Positions 1 to 5,245 of a DNA stretch of 27,678 bases are shown here, piece after piece (within the stretch, counting starts at the first letter, position 1; every line of letters begins with the position of its first letter). Where the stretch lies: IMG/VR virus record IMGVR_UViG_3300025120_000418, positions 1-27,678 of that record. The stretch is one strand, 5' to 3'. The notes under the pieces were generated by a model. The model saw nothing but the letters and a program-made list of their open reading frames with translations, made no database searches and was not told the DNA's origin. The stretch is from a virus. A program made the translations under genes and the position numbers.

Positions 1-103
1 CCTTTGTTCTACAAGTCCTCTCGTAGAACCTTTTGGCATCACGATAATTTTTTACTGCTTCTGCTTTTGCATTAGCAATAACTTCAGGGCTATATCCTTC
101 CAT
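1..103 (-). CDS. Hypothetical protein, N-terminal part (runs off window)
   Basis: An open frame of 34 codons starts at an ATG at 103-101 and continues past the left edge. The visible start reads MEGYSPEVIANAKAEA and then a basic, probably helical stretch (KNYRDAKRFYERTCRTK). The ATG lies inside the end of the HNH gene (14-bp overlap), typical of tightly packed, translationally coupled phage genes, and a weak AAGG lies about 10 bases upstream. No family is recognised. It would be the last visible gene of the leftward recombination operon. Confidence 0.5.
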   Translation of the reverse strand, partial: MEGYSPEVIANAKAEAVKNYRDAKRFYERTCRTK

Positions 104-419
104 CTTTTTTTACCTTATCTATTATTCTAACTAATAAGTTTATTAAAACTTTAGCATTAAATTCTTTATGAGAAGTATGATCGTGACAGTTTCTACAAAG
201 AGGAGCGAGATTAAATTCAGTATCTTTACAATGATGCTTGTCTCCCCCAGCACCCCTACCCTTGACGTGATGAATATCGGTGGCAAAGTTTCCACACATA
301 ATACAATCAACATCTTCAGGAGTTTTGTACCCCCAATAACCCATAAAAAATTTCGTATGGTTCTTCAAAAAATTACTCCCATCTGTTTCCTCCATTACCC
401 AATCCTTAAATTTACTCAT
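90..419 (-). CDS. HNH endonuclease
   Basis: A 109-residue protein with the ordered motifs of a small zinc-containing HNH nuclease: C39-x2-C42, then D48-I-H50-H51 (the HH that opens the beta-beta-alpha-metal fold), N70 in NLAPLC, and C75-x2-C78-H79. In the family the first His activates water and the Asn and last His hold the metal; the cysteines bind a structural zinc. The start overlaps the upstream 31-codon gene as ATGA, so the two are probably coupled. It sits in an operon with a PD-(D/E)XK nuclease, ERF and an SSB-like protein. That context suggests a role in DNA recombination or junction processing, as for NinG/Rap-type phage HNH proteins, rather than a homing endonuclease. The exact substrate cannot be read from sequence. 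Confidence 0.85.
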   Translation of the reverse strand: MSKFKDWVMEETDGSNFLKNHTKFFMGYWGYKTPEDVDCIMCGNFATDIHHVKGRGAGGDKHHCKDTEFNLAPLCRNCHDHTSHKEFNAKVLINLLVRIIDKVKKDGRI

Positions 420-511
420 TTTTTACTCAACTGATCGCCTATGGCATACACCATTAAAGCTATTAGTATTAAAACTAACAACTCTAATGATGCTAAGATT
501 ACCATAATCAT
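416..511 (-). CDS. Tiny single-pass membrane protein (31 aa)
   Basis: A 31-residue frame fits exactly between its neighbours. Its ATG overlaps the stop of the SSB-like gene as TAATG, and its TGA overlaps the ATG of the HNH gene as ATGA. The peptide begins MIMVILASLELLVLILIALM and ends with a short polar tail (GDQLSKK), giving one hydrophobic segment of about 22 residues. Perfect stop-start packing on both sides is the main support for it being a gene. No family is recognised. It may be an inner-membrane peptide, or simply keep ribosomes moving through the operon. Confidence 0.55.
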   Translation of the reverse strand: MIMVILASLELLVLILIALMVYAIGDQLSKK

Positions 512-789
512 TAAAAAGGAATGTCCTTAGAGTCTAAGTCATTGACTGTAGGTTCTTCGATTACTGTTTCAGTAGGTTTTCTATAAGCCTCTTGTATTCT
601 TACAGAGAGACTACCCTTATCACCTTTCCAAAGAGCAATACTGTATGCCTGTCCTCTTTTAAGAACTATATCTTCTTGTAAGACATCATCAGGATAACAA
701 ATTGTTTTATTCTGATAGTCAGGCTTTGAGTCTCCTTCCTCTTTATACTCATTCTTAAATAGAGTAGCTTTAATTAATACTTCGCTCAT
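511..789 (-). CDS. Small SSB-like protein with acidic DIPF C-terminal tip
   Basis: A 92-residue protein of mixed beta-type sequence (for example EDIVLKRGQAYSIALWKG, then LSVRIQEAYRK), followed by an acidic, probably disordered tail ending DLDSKDIPF. Bacterial and phage single-strand DNA-binding proteins end in an acidic tip closing with D-I-P-F, which docks onto recombination and replication partners. The rest is shorter than a normal SSB OB-fold (about 110 residues) and I cannot prove an OB fold by eye. It overlaps the ERF gene by ATGA upstream and a tiny membrane peptide by TAATG downstream. An SSB next to an annealing protein and an exonuclease is a common phage arrangement. It could also be a non-SSB protein that mimics the tip. 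Confidence 0.55.
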   Translation of the reverse strand: MSEVLIKATLFKNEYKEEGDSKPDYQNKTICYPDDVLQEDIVLKRGQAYSIALWKGDKGSLSVRIQEAYRKPTETVIEEPTVNDLDSKDIPF

Positions 790-1217
790 ATACTATGCTC
801 CTTCTTTTCTTGTTTTGGTTTACTGGCAACAGGATTTTCATTTTCTGAATCTTCTGCTTCGCCAACTTCAAGTAAAAATAATTTCATTATTAAATACTTG
901 TATGCGTATGTTGTAGCCTTACCGACTCCCTTATCAGAATTATCAACCCCATACCCATAGTAGTCACCAACTGTCATTTTCTCGTTGGTATCTACATCTA
1001 TGACATCACAATTCATTTTTACTGTAGTTAAATTACCCTCTTTTGTGTGATCCATAACTTTAGGAATGAGAAGTAATTTATGTTTAGCTAATTGTTCACG
1101 AACAACATCATTAACATCATTCCAATTAGTGACTTTATATTGAATACCTTTTGGTTTTGTCTGTGATACAGATTTAACCTCATGTGTGATATCGAATATC
1201 TTTCTATATATCGTCAT
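786..1217 (-). CDS. erf: ERF-family single-strand annealing protein
   Basis: A 143-residue protein carrying the ERF signature near its middle: YGYGVDNSDKGVGKATTYAY at 87-106, followed by KYLIMKLFLL. This is the Gly-Asp/Ser-Asp-K...A.TYA.KY block typical of P22 Erf and relatives. ERF proteins form rings on single-stranded DNA and anneal complementary strands during phage recombination and genome circularisation. The C-terminal 25 residues are charged (SENENPVASKPKQEKKEHS) and probably flexible. The gene overlaps the nuclease gene upstream and the SSB-like gene downstream, each by ATGA, so all three are likely made together. The length is at the short end for the family, but the core is present. 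Confidence 0.88.
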   Translation of the reverse strand: MTIYRKIFDITHEVKSVSQTKPKGIQYKVTNWNDVNDVVREQLAKHKLLLIPKVMDHTKEGNLTTVKMNCDVIDVDTNEKMTVGDYYGYGVDNSDKGVGKATTYAYKYLIMKLFLLEVGEAEDSENENPVASKPKQEKKEHSI

Positions 1218-1846
1218 TTTTTTTTCGCCTTTCTTGTTAGTTCACTAACCTTTTTATCGAGATCATAAGCCTCTCGTAAAACTTTAAAATATTTCCAACC
1301 CTTATTAAGATCTGATTTAGAAAAATGACGTATTTCAAAATCATCTGTCTCTTTTCCAAACCTTGCAAGAATACCTTTGTTGATTGATATCTGATCCTGT
1401 TCCTCGATCATAAATCTATAAGCGGACATTTGTACGAGGTGATCGTCATACACTTGCTTACTTGTTTTAAAGTCAATGATTGTATCTCCATTAACAACTA
1501 GATCCGCAGTTCCACCATACTCGTATGCACGACAACAAAAACTTTTTTCAGTAAAAGTGACATCATAATCTTGCTCACTCCACCAATCTTTAAATTTATT
1601 AAAACATTCTTGCACAACTGGATCTTCAGGTAGTTCGTAAAACTCACCTTTAATATGTAGTTCAGCTAATTCATGTAGTGCAGTACCTATGTCACCAGCT
1701 TTATTAAGTTCTGCATGATATGATTTACCTTCAAGACCTAATTTATTACTCCATATAATGAGTCCTGTTGAATTTTTAAATCGTCCTAATATCTGTGTGA
1801 CACTAGGAACTTTGTTTCCGTTTACTTTATAGCTAATTTTAGACAA
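1214..1846 (-). CDS. PD-(D/E)XK (RecB/Cas4-like) exonuclease
   Basis: A 210-residue protein with the ordered motifs of the PD-(D/E)XK nuclease fold: GTALHEL (54-60, His of motif I), GGTADLV with D115, IIDFKTSK with D125 and K127, and Q139-x3-Y143 (QMSAY). Asp115, Asp125 and Lys127 are the expected metal and catalytic residues. The start is a TTG at 1846-1844, about 7 bases after an AAAGGA ribosome site; no nearby ATG fits the conserved N-terminal VPSVTQIL. In phages, such nucleases usually resect DNA ends to feed a neighbouring annealing protein. Here the next gene is ERF, overlapping by ATGA, so a Red-like exonuclease/annealase pair is a strong inference. Confidence 0.87.
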   Translation of the reverse strand: MSKISYKVNGNKVPSVTQILGRFKNSTGLIIWSNKLGLEGKSYHAELNKAGDIGTALHELAELHIKGEFYELPEDPVVQECFNKFKDWWSEQDYDVTFTEKSFCCRAYEYGGTADLVVNGDTIIDFKTSKQVYDDHLVQMSAYRFMIEEQDQISINKGILARFGKETDDFEIRHFSKSDLNKGWKYFKVLREAYDLDKKVSELTRKAKKK

Positions 1847-1862
1847 TCGCTTTCCTTTCTAG

Positions 1863-2051
1863 TTATGACGAGTAATCAGTAGTGCTGTGTATGTGATACC
1901 AGAGCAATCTCTTTTGTAGATTTGTTTTCAACGGAGATTTGAGATTTTCTCTACAGCTTTGTTGAAGCTTCTGCTCTTTCAAAGCAAGTTCTTTTCTTTT
2001 CTCAGAACTTAGGAGGAATTGATTTAGATCAAGAACTTTATTACTCGCCAT
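1863..2051 (-). CDS. Small hypothetical protein, first gene of recombination operon
   Basis: A 62-codon frame from ATG 2051-2049, beginning MASNKVLDLNQFLLSSEKRK. It is a charged, Lys/Gln/Glu-rich sequence, predicted helical by composition, ending in an aromatic segment (LLWYHIHSTTDYSS). A longer reading from a TTG at 2081 would run into the operator half-site at 2071-2078, so the ATG is preferred. No clear ribosome site precedes it, which lowers confidence. It lies between the repressor operator and the nuclease gene and would be the first gene transcribed. No family is recognised; a small regulator or nuclease partner is possible by position only. Confidence 0.5.
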   Translation of the reverse strand: MASNKVLDLNQFLLSSEKRKELALKEQKLQQSCRENLKSPLKTNLQKRLLWYHIHSTTDYSS

Positions 2052-2070
2052 ATCAGAGACAATAAAGATA

Positions 2071-2110
2071 TATTCGTACAAATCAAGCTATATTCGTAAA
2101 AATGCGAATA
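2071..2110. promoter_or_regulatory. Repressor operator O1 (20-bp palindrome plus half-site)
   Basis: TATTCGTAAAAATGCGAATA at 2091-2110 is an 8-4-8 inverted repeat with one mismatch. A further half-site TATTCGTA lies exactly 20 bp away at 2071-2078, in direct orientation. The site is between the stop of the repressor gene and the first gene of the leftward recombination operon, where an operator controlling that operon would be. Close relatives occur at 2749-2768 and 8174-8193. On the minus strand the half-site overlaps a -10-like TATAGC. Assigning it to the adjacent CI-like repressor is inference. Confidence 0.7.
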
Positions 2111-2119
2111 TTTGTTTAT

Positions 2120-2704
2120 TTATATAGAATTTTCGATTTTATAAATGTTTGCGTGTTTTAAATAATGAATACTAATAATAGGATAACATATAGTGTACCT
2201 AGTTTTCACAATACTATTTGTATGAACATTAAAAAGTTCAACACTTGTCTTAGTTTCTTTTATAACTGTTCCTAAATAATTTTCTTTTGCTGTTTTAATA
2301 TAACAATAACTACCTACAACTTTTGTATTTTCACATGACAATTTTGAATTATAAAAAAATATAATCTCTTGATGTTTTGAGTAAATAGCAAAAAATTTAG
2401 TGTCAGCAATTTCATTATCAGCTATACAGATATCAGTTTCATCTTCCTCTCTCATGCGAACACCACCACTCTCTGATACATAAGCCACAATGGGATATTT
2501 AAAAGTAGAGTCATCTAATATTTTTGCAACAGGAACGTCTAAGCCTTGTGCATATTTTTCAGCATGATACATAGATAATTTTTTTGTTCCTGATAAATGT
2601 GCAGACACAGTAGATTTATCTACACCTGATAATCTTGATAATTGTATGCCCATACTTTTAGTCAAACCTTTTTGTTGGGCAAATCGTTTTAAATTTGCGT
2701 TCAT
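2120..2704 (-). CDS. CI-like phage repressor (XRE HTH plus divergent C-terminal domain)
   Basis: A 194-residue protein. Residues about 14-60 form a Cro/CI-type helix-turn-helix (GIQLSRLSGVDKSTVSAHLS, then a Gly-Thr-Lys-Lys turn and YHAEKYAQGLDVPVAKIL). The remainder (70-185) is beta-rich, as expected for a dimerisation domain related in layout to LexA/CI C-terminal domains. I do not see the Ser/Lys dyad of the self-cleaving S24 family, so it may not be RecA-cleavable. Operator-like palindromes lie on both sides of the gene, and it is divergent from the replication operon, as in lambdoid immunity regions. A weak GGAA precedes the ATG, and a TTGACA lies at 2733-2738 on this strand, but no good -10 at standard spacing was found. 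It most likely maintains the prophage state. Confidence 0.8.
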   Translation of the reverse strand: MNANLKRFAQQKGLTKSMGIQLSRLSGVDKSTVSAHLSGTKKLSMYHAEKYAQGLDVPVAKILDDSTFKYPIVAYVSESGGVRMREEDETDICIADNEIADTKFFAIYSKHQEIIFFYNSKLSCENTKVVGSYCYIKTAKENYLGTVIKETKTSVELFNVHTNSIVKTRYTICYPIISIHYLKHANIYKIENSI

Positions 2705-2748
2705 TATTTTCCATTAAACTATTGCGTTTTTGTGTCAATAACTTTATT

Positions 2749-2768
2749 AGTTTGCATTAATGCGAATA
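2749..2768. promoter_or_regulatory. Repressor operator O2 between repressor and replication operon
   Basis: AGTTTGCATTAATGCGAATA fits the 8-4-8 layout of O1. Its right half and the next four bases (TGCGAATATTTG, 2761-2772) are identical to 2103-2114. It lies in the divergent interval between the repressor start (2704) and the rightward start at 2788. A rightward -10-like TATTTT at 2775-2780 would place the transcript start at or next to the ATG at 2788. Binding here could turn off the replication operon and autoregulate the repressor. Confidence 0.65.
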
Positions 2769-2787
2769 TTTGCGTATTTTGTGAGAC

Positions 2788-3129
2788 ATGGAAAATTGTC
2801 AAGATTTTCTTTATGAAAGCGATACTGTTGAACATAGAGAACTTAGATTTTTATTCTGCGTCTTGGATTTTTGGGAAATAAACCTGAAAATTTGTAAGGA
2901 AAATAATATTGAATTTCCCAATATGGAAAGTATCATTTGGGAAAGTACCTTGAGGGAGTTTGGTTATTTTGACGACAAATCACAATGTTTGCCCAACCTG
3001 TCAGAGATCATTAATCTCCACAGATTACATTCCTACCGCAAAAGAAATAAAGATAATGAAGTTTATTATCGAATACCAAAAGATAGAGAAGAAATCACCC
3101 TCTTACAGGGAGATAGCAGTCCATGTTAA
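2788..3129 (+). CDS. Hypothetical protein, first rightward early gene (overlaps next gene)
   Basis: A 113-codon frame from ATG 2788. The first about 60 residues (MENCQDFLYESDTVEHRELR and on through FWEINLKICKENNIEFPNM) look protein-like. The last about 50 residues overlap the LexA-like gene in another frame and look like an out-of-frame reading of it. Either this is a genuine long overlap, or a frameshift has split one longer protein: a +1 shift near 2985-2992 would join the two while keeping the C-x2-C. No good ribosome site precedes the ATG; the message may be leaderless from a promoter overlapping O2. No family is recognised. Confidence 0.45.
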   Translation: MENCQDFLYESDTVEHRELRFLFCVLDFWEINLKICKENNIEFPNMESIIWESTLREFGYFDDKSQCLPNLSEIINLHRLHSYRKRNKDNEVYYRIPKDREEITLLQGDSSPC

Positions 3130-3241
3130 ACTTAAAGGAACTAACTCTATTAATACCTACCTGTATCGCCTTAAAAGAAAAGGATATGTTGATTTCATTC
3201 CAGCACACAAAAGATCAGTACAAGTTATTAAGGAGATATAA
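2969..3241 (+). CDS. LexA-type winged-helix protein with N-terminal CxxC
   Basis: From a TTG at 2969, ten bases after a GAGGGAG ribosome site (2952-2958), a 90-residue protein starts MTTNHNVCPTCQRSLISTDY. The CPTC pair suggests a small zinc-binding knuckle, although only two cysteines are seen. Residues about 20-88 match the layout of the LexA N-terminal DNA-binding domain: IPTAKEIKIMKFIIEY, then SPSYREIAVHVKLKG, NSINTYLYRLKRKGYV. There is no peptidase domain. Stand-alone proteins of this layout occur in alphaproteobacterial phages near replication genes and probably regulate transcription. It is followed two bases later by the replication gene. The upstream frame overlaps it by 161 bp (see 2788-3129). 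Confidence 0.75.
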   Translation: MTTNHNVCPTCQRSLISTDYIPTAKEIKIMKFIIEYQKIEKKSPSYREIAVHVKLKGTNSINTYLYRLKRKGYVDFIPAHKRSVQVIKEI

Positions 3242-3243
3242 AA

Positions 3244-4065
3244 ATGATTGATAAGCTTCCAGCTATGTATTTGTTTACAAACGACTACATTACAGGAACA
3301 AGAACTCTATCACTAGCTGAAAGAGGAATATATATAGACCTATTATGTTTTGCACAAAGTAATCATGGTAAGGGATTACCTAATGATGTTAGAGAACTAG
3401 CTAAAATGGTTTTACCATTCGAACTTAACCCTGAAACAAATGAAGAAAATATGGCTTCACTTGTAAAAGTATTAAATGCTAAATTTTATTTAGAGAACAA
3501 CAGATACTTTAATAAGAGACAACATCTTGAATACGTTAAAGGATTAGAACTATCTAATACTCGTAGCCAAGCTAGAAAAAAAACAAAAGAAAAATTTGAT
3601 ACTGTTTTGTCAAATCAAAAAGCAATCAACGTAGATAAAGATAAAGATGAAGATAAAGATAAAGAGGATAATACTAATATACTAGCACTAGAAACCCTGT
3701 GGAAAGGATTATCAGCTAAAATGAGGCAAAGATCATCAAAACCTAAATCTTTTTCCAAGTTTAAGGCTCTTACAGAGCAAAAACAAAGCTTAGTAATACA
3801 AACATACCCTGAATATTGTGGTCAACAAGGCGACTACGCAGTAGCTTTAGAAAGATTTATTGACAACGAAAAATATAATGAAGTCCAAACCCCTGAGTCT
3901 AGGAAAGATGAAGAAGCAAGGCATGAATTAAATATGCTTAGGACAAGGTGGGAAATGTCAAAAAAATTAGGTCGTCCAGTTTATAATATGAGCATACAAG
4001 ACTTTAACAAAGCAGAGGAATTATTTGGCAAAGAAAAAGAAAAAGCAGAAGAAATCCAAGCCTAG
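3244..4065 (+). CDS. DUF1376-family replication protein (replisome organiser-like)
   Basis: A 273-residue protein. Residues 4-85 carry the DUF1376 pattern: PAMYLFTNDYITGTRTLSLA followed by ERGIYIDLLCFAQ, GKGLPNDVRELAKMV, and later FYLENNRYFNKRQ. The middle (about 118-145) is a charged linker with a KDKDEDKDKED run, and the C-terminal half is helical and polar. Members of this family sit where phage replication initiators or helicase loaders sit and are thought to organise the host replisome at the origin; that role comes from context, not biochemistry seen here. A GGAG site precedes the ATG. The gene's 3' end overlaps the next gene by 41 bp. The tandem repeats at 4582-4647 just downstream are a candidate origin for it. 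Confidence 0.75.
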   Translation: MIDKLPAMYLFTNDYITGTRTLSLAERGIYIDLLCFAQSNHGKGLPNDVRELAKMVLPFELNPETNEENMASLVKVLNAKFYLENNRYFNKRQHLEYVKGLELSNTRSQARKKTKEKFDTVLSNQKAINVDKDKDEDKDKEDNTNILALETLWKGLSAKMRQRSSKPKSFSKFKALTEQKQSLVIQTYPEYCGQQGDYAVALERFIDNEKYNEVQTPESRKDEEARHELNMLRTRWEMSKKLGRPVYNMSIQDFNKAEELFGKEKEKAEEIQA

Positions 4066-4552
4066 TCCTGAGTCCACAGAGGTTAAGGATTTAGGTGGTC
4101 AGGAAATAATCAGGATTGAAGATAAATTGTTTCGACTACCTGATTATAAAGAGTTAAAAATGGGCTTAAAACATATTTACGGAGTCTATAATACTAATTT
4201 ACAGAAATATTATGCTCGTAATTTACTGTGTCCACAGGATCATAAGGTAAATACCCTTCGCTTTTTAGCTGGTGAAAAGCTGGAGGCTCTTGCTGTTTAC
4301 AGTTCCAAACAAAAATCTATTACTTTTAATTGGGATAAACTTGATAATATAGTTGTTGGAGGGATAGAGTTGTTTGTTGGGAACGGATATGATGCTGAAC
4401 AAGAGTTTAATGAAGCTATGAAGTCCACTAAAACACACCAATCTTTACTGTGGGATTTAATCGTTAATGATATTCCAGTTGGTAGAGGTAAAAAATTTCA
4501 AAATTTAATTGAGGCTCTTGATTATTTAAGGGATCACTTTAAGATGTCTTAG
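4025..4552 (+). CDS. Hypothetical protein of replication operon
   Basis: A 175-residue protein starting at a TTG six bases after AGAGGAA within the preceding gene. The N-terminus is strongly basic (MAKKKKKQKKSKPSPE), followed by a folded-looking region with many aromatic and charged residues (for example ELKMGLKHIYGVYNTNLQKY). The next in-frame ATG is 45 codons later, so the TTG start is favoured by the ribosome site, although the basic start partly reflects a Lys-rich overlap with the previous gene. Its stop lies at the base of the terminator-like hairpin at 4552-4579. No family is recognised; position suggests a replication accessory protein. Confidence 0.6.
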   Translation: MAKKKKKQKKSKPSPESTEVKDLGGQEIIRIEDKLFRLPDYKELKMGLKHIYGVYNTNLQKYYARNLLCPQDHKVNTLRFLAGEKLEALAVYSSKQKSITFNWDKLDNIVVGGIELFVGNGYDAEQEFNEAMKSTKTHQSLLWDLIVNDIPVGRGKKFQNLIEALDYLRDHFKMS

Positions 4553-4592
4553 TGCGTCTTTATTCGCTTTCAGACGCACACTATCGTTTTTT
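4552..4592 (+). terminator. Candidate intrinsic terminator after replication operon
   Basis: An 8-bp perfect stem GTGCGTCT (4552-4559) / AGACGCAC (4572-4579) with a 12-base loop begins at the last base of the stop codon of the preceding gene. A T6 run follows at 4587-4592. The seven-base gap between stem and T run is longer than ideal. The following repeats add two more short ATAC...GTAT stems with T6 tracts, so termination may be reinforced. Confidence 0.55.
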
Positions 4593-4647
4593 AATACTGT
4601 TAGTATCGTTTTTTAATACTGTCAGTATTGTTTTTTAATACTGTAAT
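4582..4647 (+). repeat. Three 22-bp tandem repeats (iteron-like or tandem terminator)
   Basis: Units at 4582-4603, 4604-4625 and 4626-4647 follow the pattern TATYGTTTTTTAATACTGTY and then AG or AT, with only a few differences. Across each junction ATACTG and AGTAT form short inverted repeats; the second junction gives AATACTG-T-CAGTATT. The array is non-coding, very AT-rich and directly downstream of replication genes. The 22-bp period and AT-richness fit origin iterons; the repeated hairpin plus T6 also fits a tandem terminator. Sequence alone does not separate these. Confidence 0.75.
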
Positions 4648-4670
4648 CTAAACGTTCAATCAATGTTCAA

Positions 4671-4690
4671 TTTAGGAAATTACTCCTAAA
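4671..4690 (+). promoter_or_regulatory. Perfect inverted repeat masking a ribosome site
   Basis: TTTAGGA (4671-4677) and TCCTAAA (4684-4690) form a perfect 7-bp stem with a six-base loop. The AGGA in the left arm is the only ribosome-site-like sequence for the ATG at 4690, and the right arm ends on the A of that ATG. Folded, the mRNA would hide the ribosome site. It could instead be a 20-bp protein-binding palindrome. Confidence 0.5.
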
Positions 4691-5016
4691 TGTTAATGTT
4701 TTTTCATGCTCAAAAAGTCCGTAAAAAATATATGGAAAAACAATATTTACGACTTTATGTTGCGATCATCACAAGAGCAATTTTAGATAATTCTTTTAGA
4801 ACGTCACCTAATTACAATAATTCAGATATAATTATTTGCGAAAGAGCTAGAAAATGGTTTTTTAGCCATGATTTTGAATATATTTGCTCAATAATTGATA
4901 TAGAACCTAGTGTGGTCAGGAAGATTAACAATGAGTTTAAAAAAACCCAAAAAAAATTTGCACAAAACGAAGCTTTCAAAATCATCTTTGAAGTTATCAG
5001 AAGAAATATTGAATAA
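4690..5016 (+). CDS. Conserved-type small phage protein (ARKWFFS...C.I motif)
   Basis: A 108-residue protein. Its central segment ERARKWFFSHDFEYICSIID, followed by IEPSVVRKI, resembles a family of small uncharacterised phage proteins with an A-R-x-W-hydrophobic-S-x-D/E-F...C/I...IDP pattern and a probable helix-turn-helix at the end. The rest is basic and helical. The ATG at 4690 is preferred because an AGGA lies 12 bases upstream, though inside a hairpin; an ATG at 4732 is the alternative. The last 86 bp overlap the next gene. A DNA-binding or regulatory role is a guess from the helix-turn-helix-like segment. Confidence 0.6.
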   Translation: MLMFFHAQKVRKKYMEKQYLRLYVAIITRAILDNSFRTSPNYNNSDIIICERARKWFFSHDFEYICSIIDIEPSVVRKINNEFKKTQKKFAQNEAFKIIFEVIRRNIE

Positions 5017-5200
5017 AAAATTAATTTGCAGACTGTATCTGCACACAGACGAAGATAATAATAATAATGTAGTGGTGATGTATAGTAATTTTGATGATGA
5101 AGCTGAGTCAAAACTATTTATTGAAAATTTTAAGAACGACCATGATGAATATCAAGAAATTGATGAGGGAAATTTAGGGGAGAAGTGGACAATCCATTAG
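4931..5200 (+). CDS. Small hypothetical protein with acidic C-terminal half
   Basis: An 89-codon frame from ATG 4931, eight bases after AGGAAG. The N-terminal third is very basic (MSLKKPKKNLHKTKLSKSSL) and overlaps the preceding gene in another frame. The rest is distinct: KKLICRLYLHTDEDNNNNVV, then an acidic half (NFDDEAESKLF, YQEIDEGNLGEKW). A shorter version starting at the TTG at 5010, inside the stop of the preceding gene (TTGAATAA), would remove most of the overlap and also fits coupling. No family is recognised. It is the last rightward early gene, convergent with the ParB-like gene. Confidence 0.55.
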   Translation: MSLKKPKKNLHKTKLSKSSLKLSEEILNKKLICRLYLHTDEDNNNNVVVMYSNFDDEAESKLFIENFKNDHDEYQEIDEGNLGEKWTIH

Positions 5201-5227
5201 GCAACCCAAGAATATCGGATTGCCTAA
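5197..5227. terminator. Stem-loop between convergent genes
   Basis: TTAGGCAA (5197-5204) and TTGCCTAA (5220-5227) pair perfectly, and inner CC/GG pairs can extend the stem past one mismatch. It lies exactly between the rightward gene ending at 5200 and the leftward gene ending at 5246. No T run follows on either strand, so it is a weak intrinsic terminator at best, or a 3'-end stabiliser. Confidence 0.45.
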
Positions 5228-5245
5228 AATTATAAGGAGAGAAAA

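Noticed and set aside
168-434. Plus-strand 88-codon frame over the HNH gene
   Set aside because: It lies wholly opposite a gene with clear HNH motifs and shows no motif, ribosome site or context of its own.
2052-2081. Extension of the 62-codon gene to a TTG at 2081
   Set aside because: It would place coding sequence over the operator half-site and has no ribosome site; the ATG at 2051 is simpler.
4582-4647. CRISPR array
   Set aside because: The 22-bp repeats are contiguous with no spacers.
4812-5111. Minus-strand 99-codon frame opposite two early genes
   Set aside because: It is a hydrophobic shadow of Lys/Asn/Asp-rich coding sequence, without its own signals.
5197-5227. Strong bidirectional intrinsic terminator
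   Set aside because: The stem is perfect, but no T run follows on either strand; kept only as a stem-loop of uncertain role.
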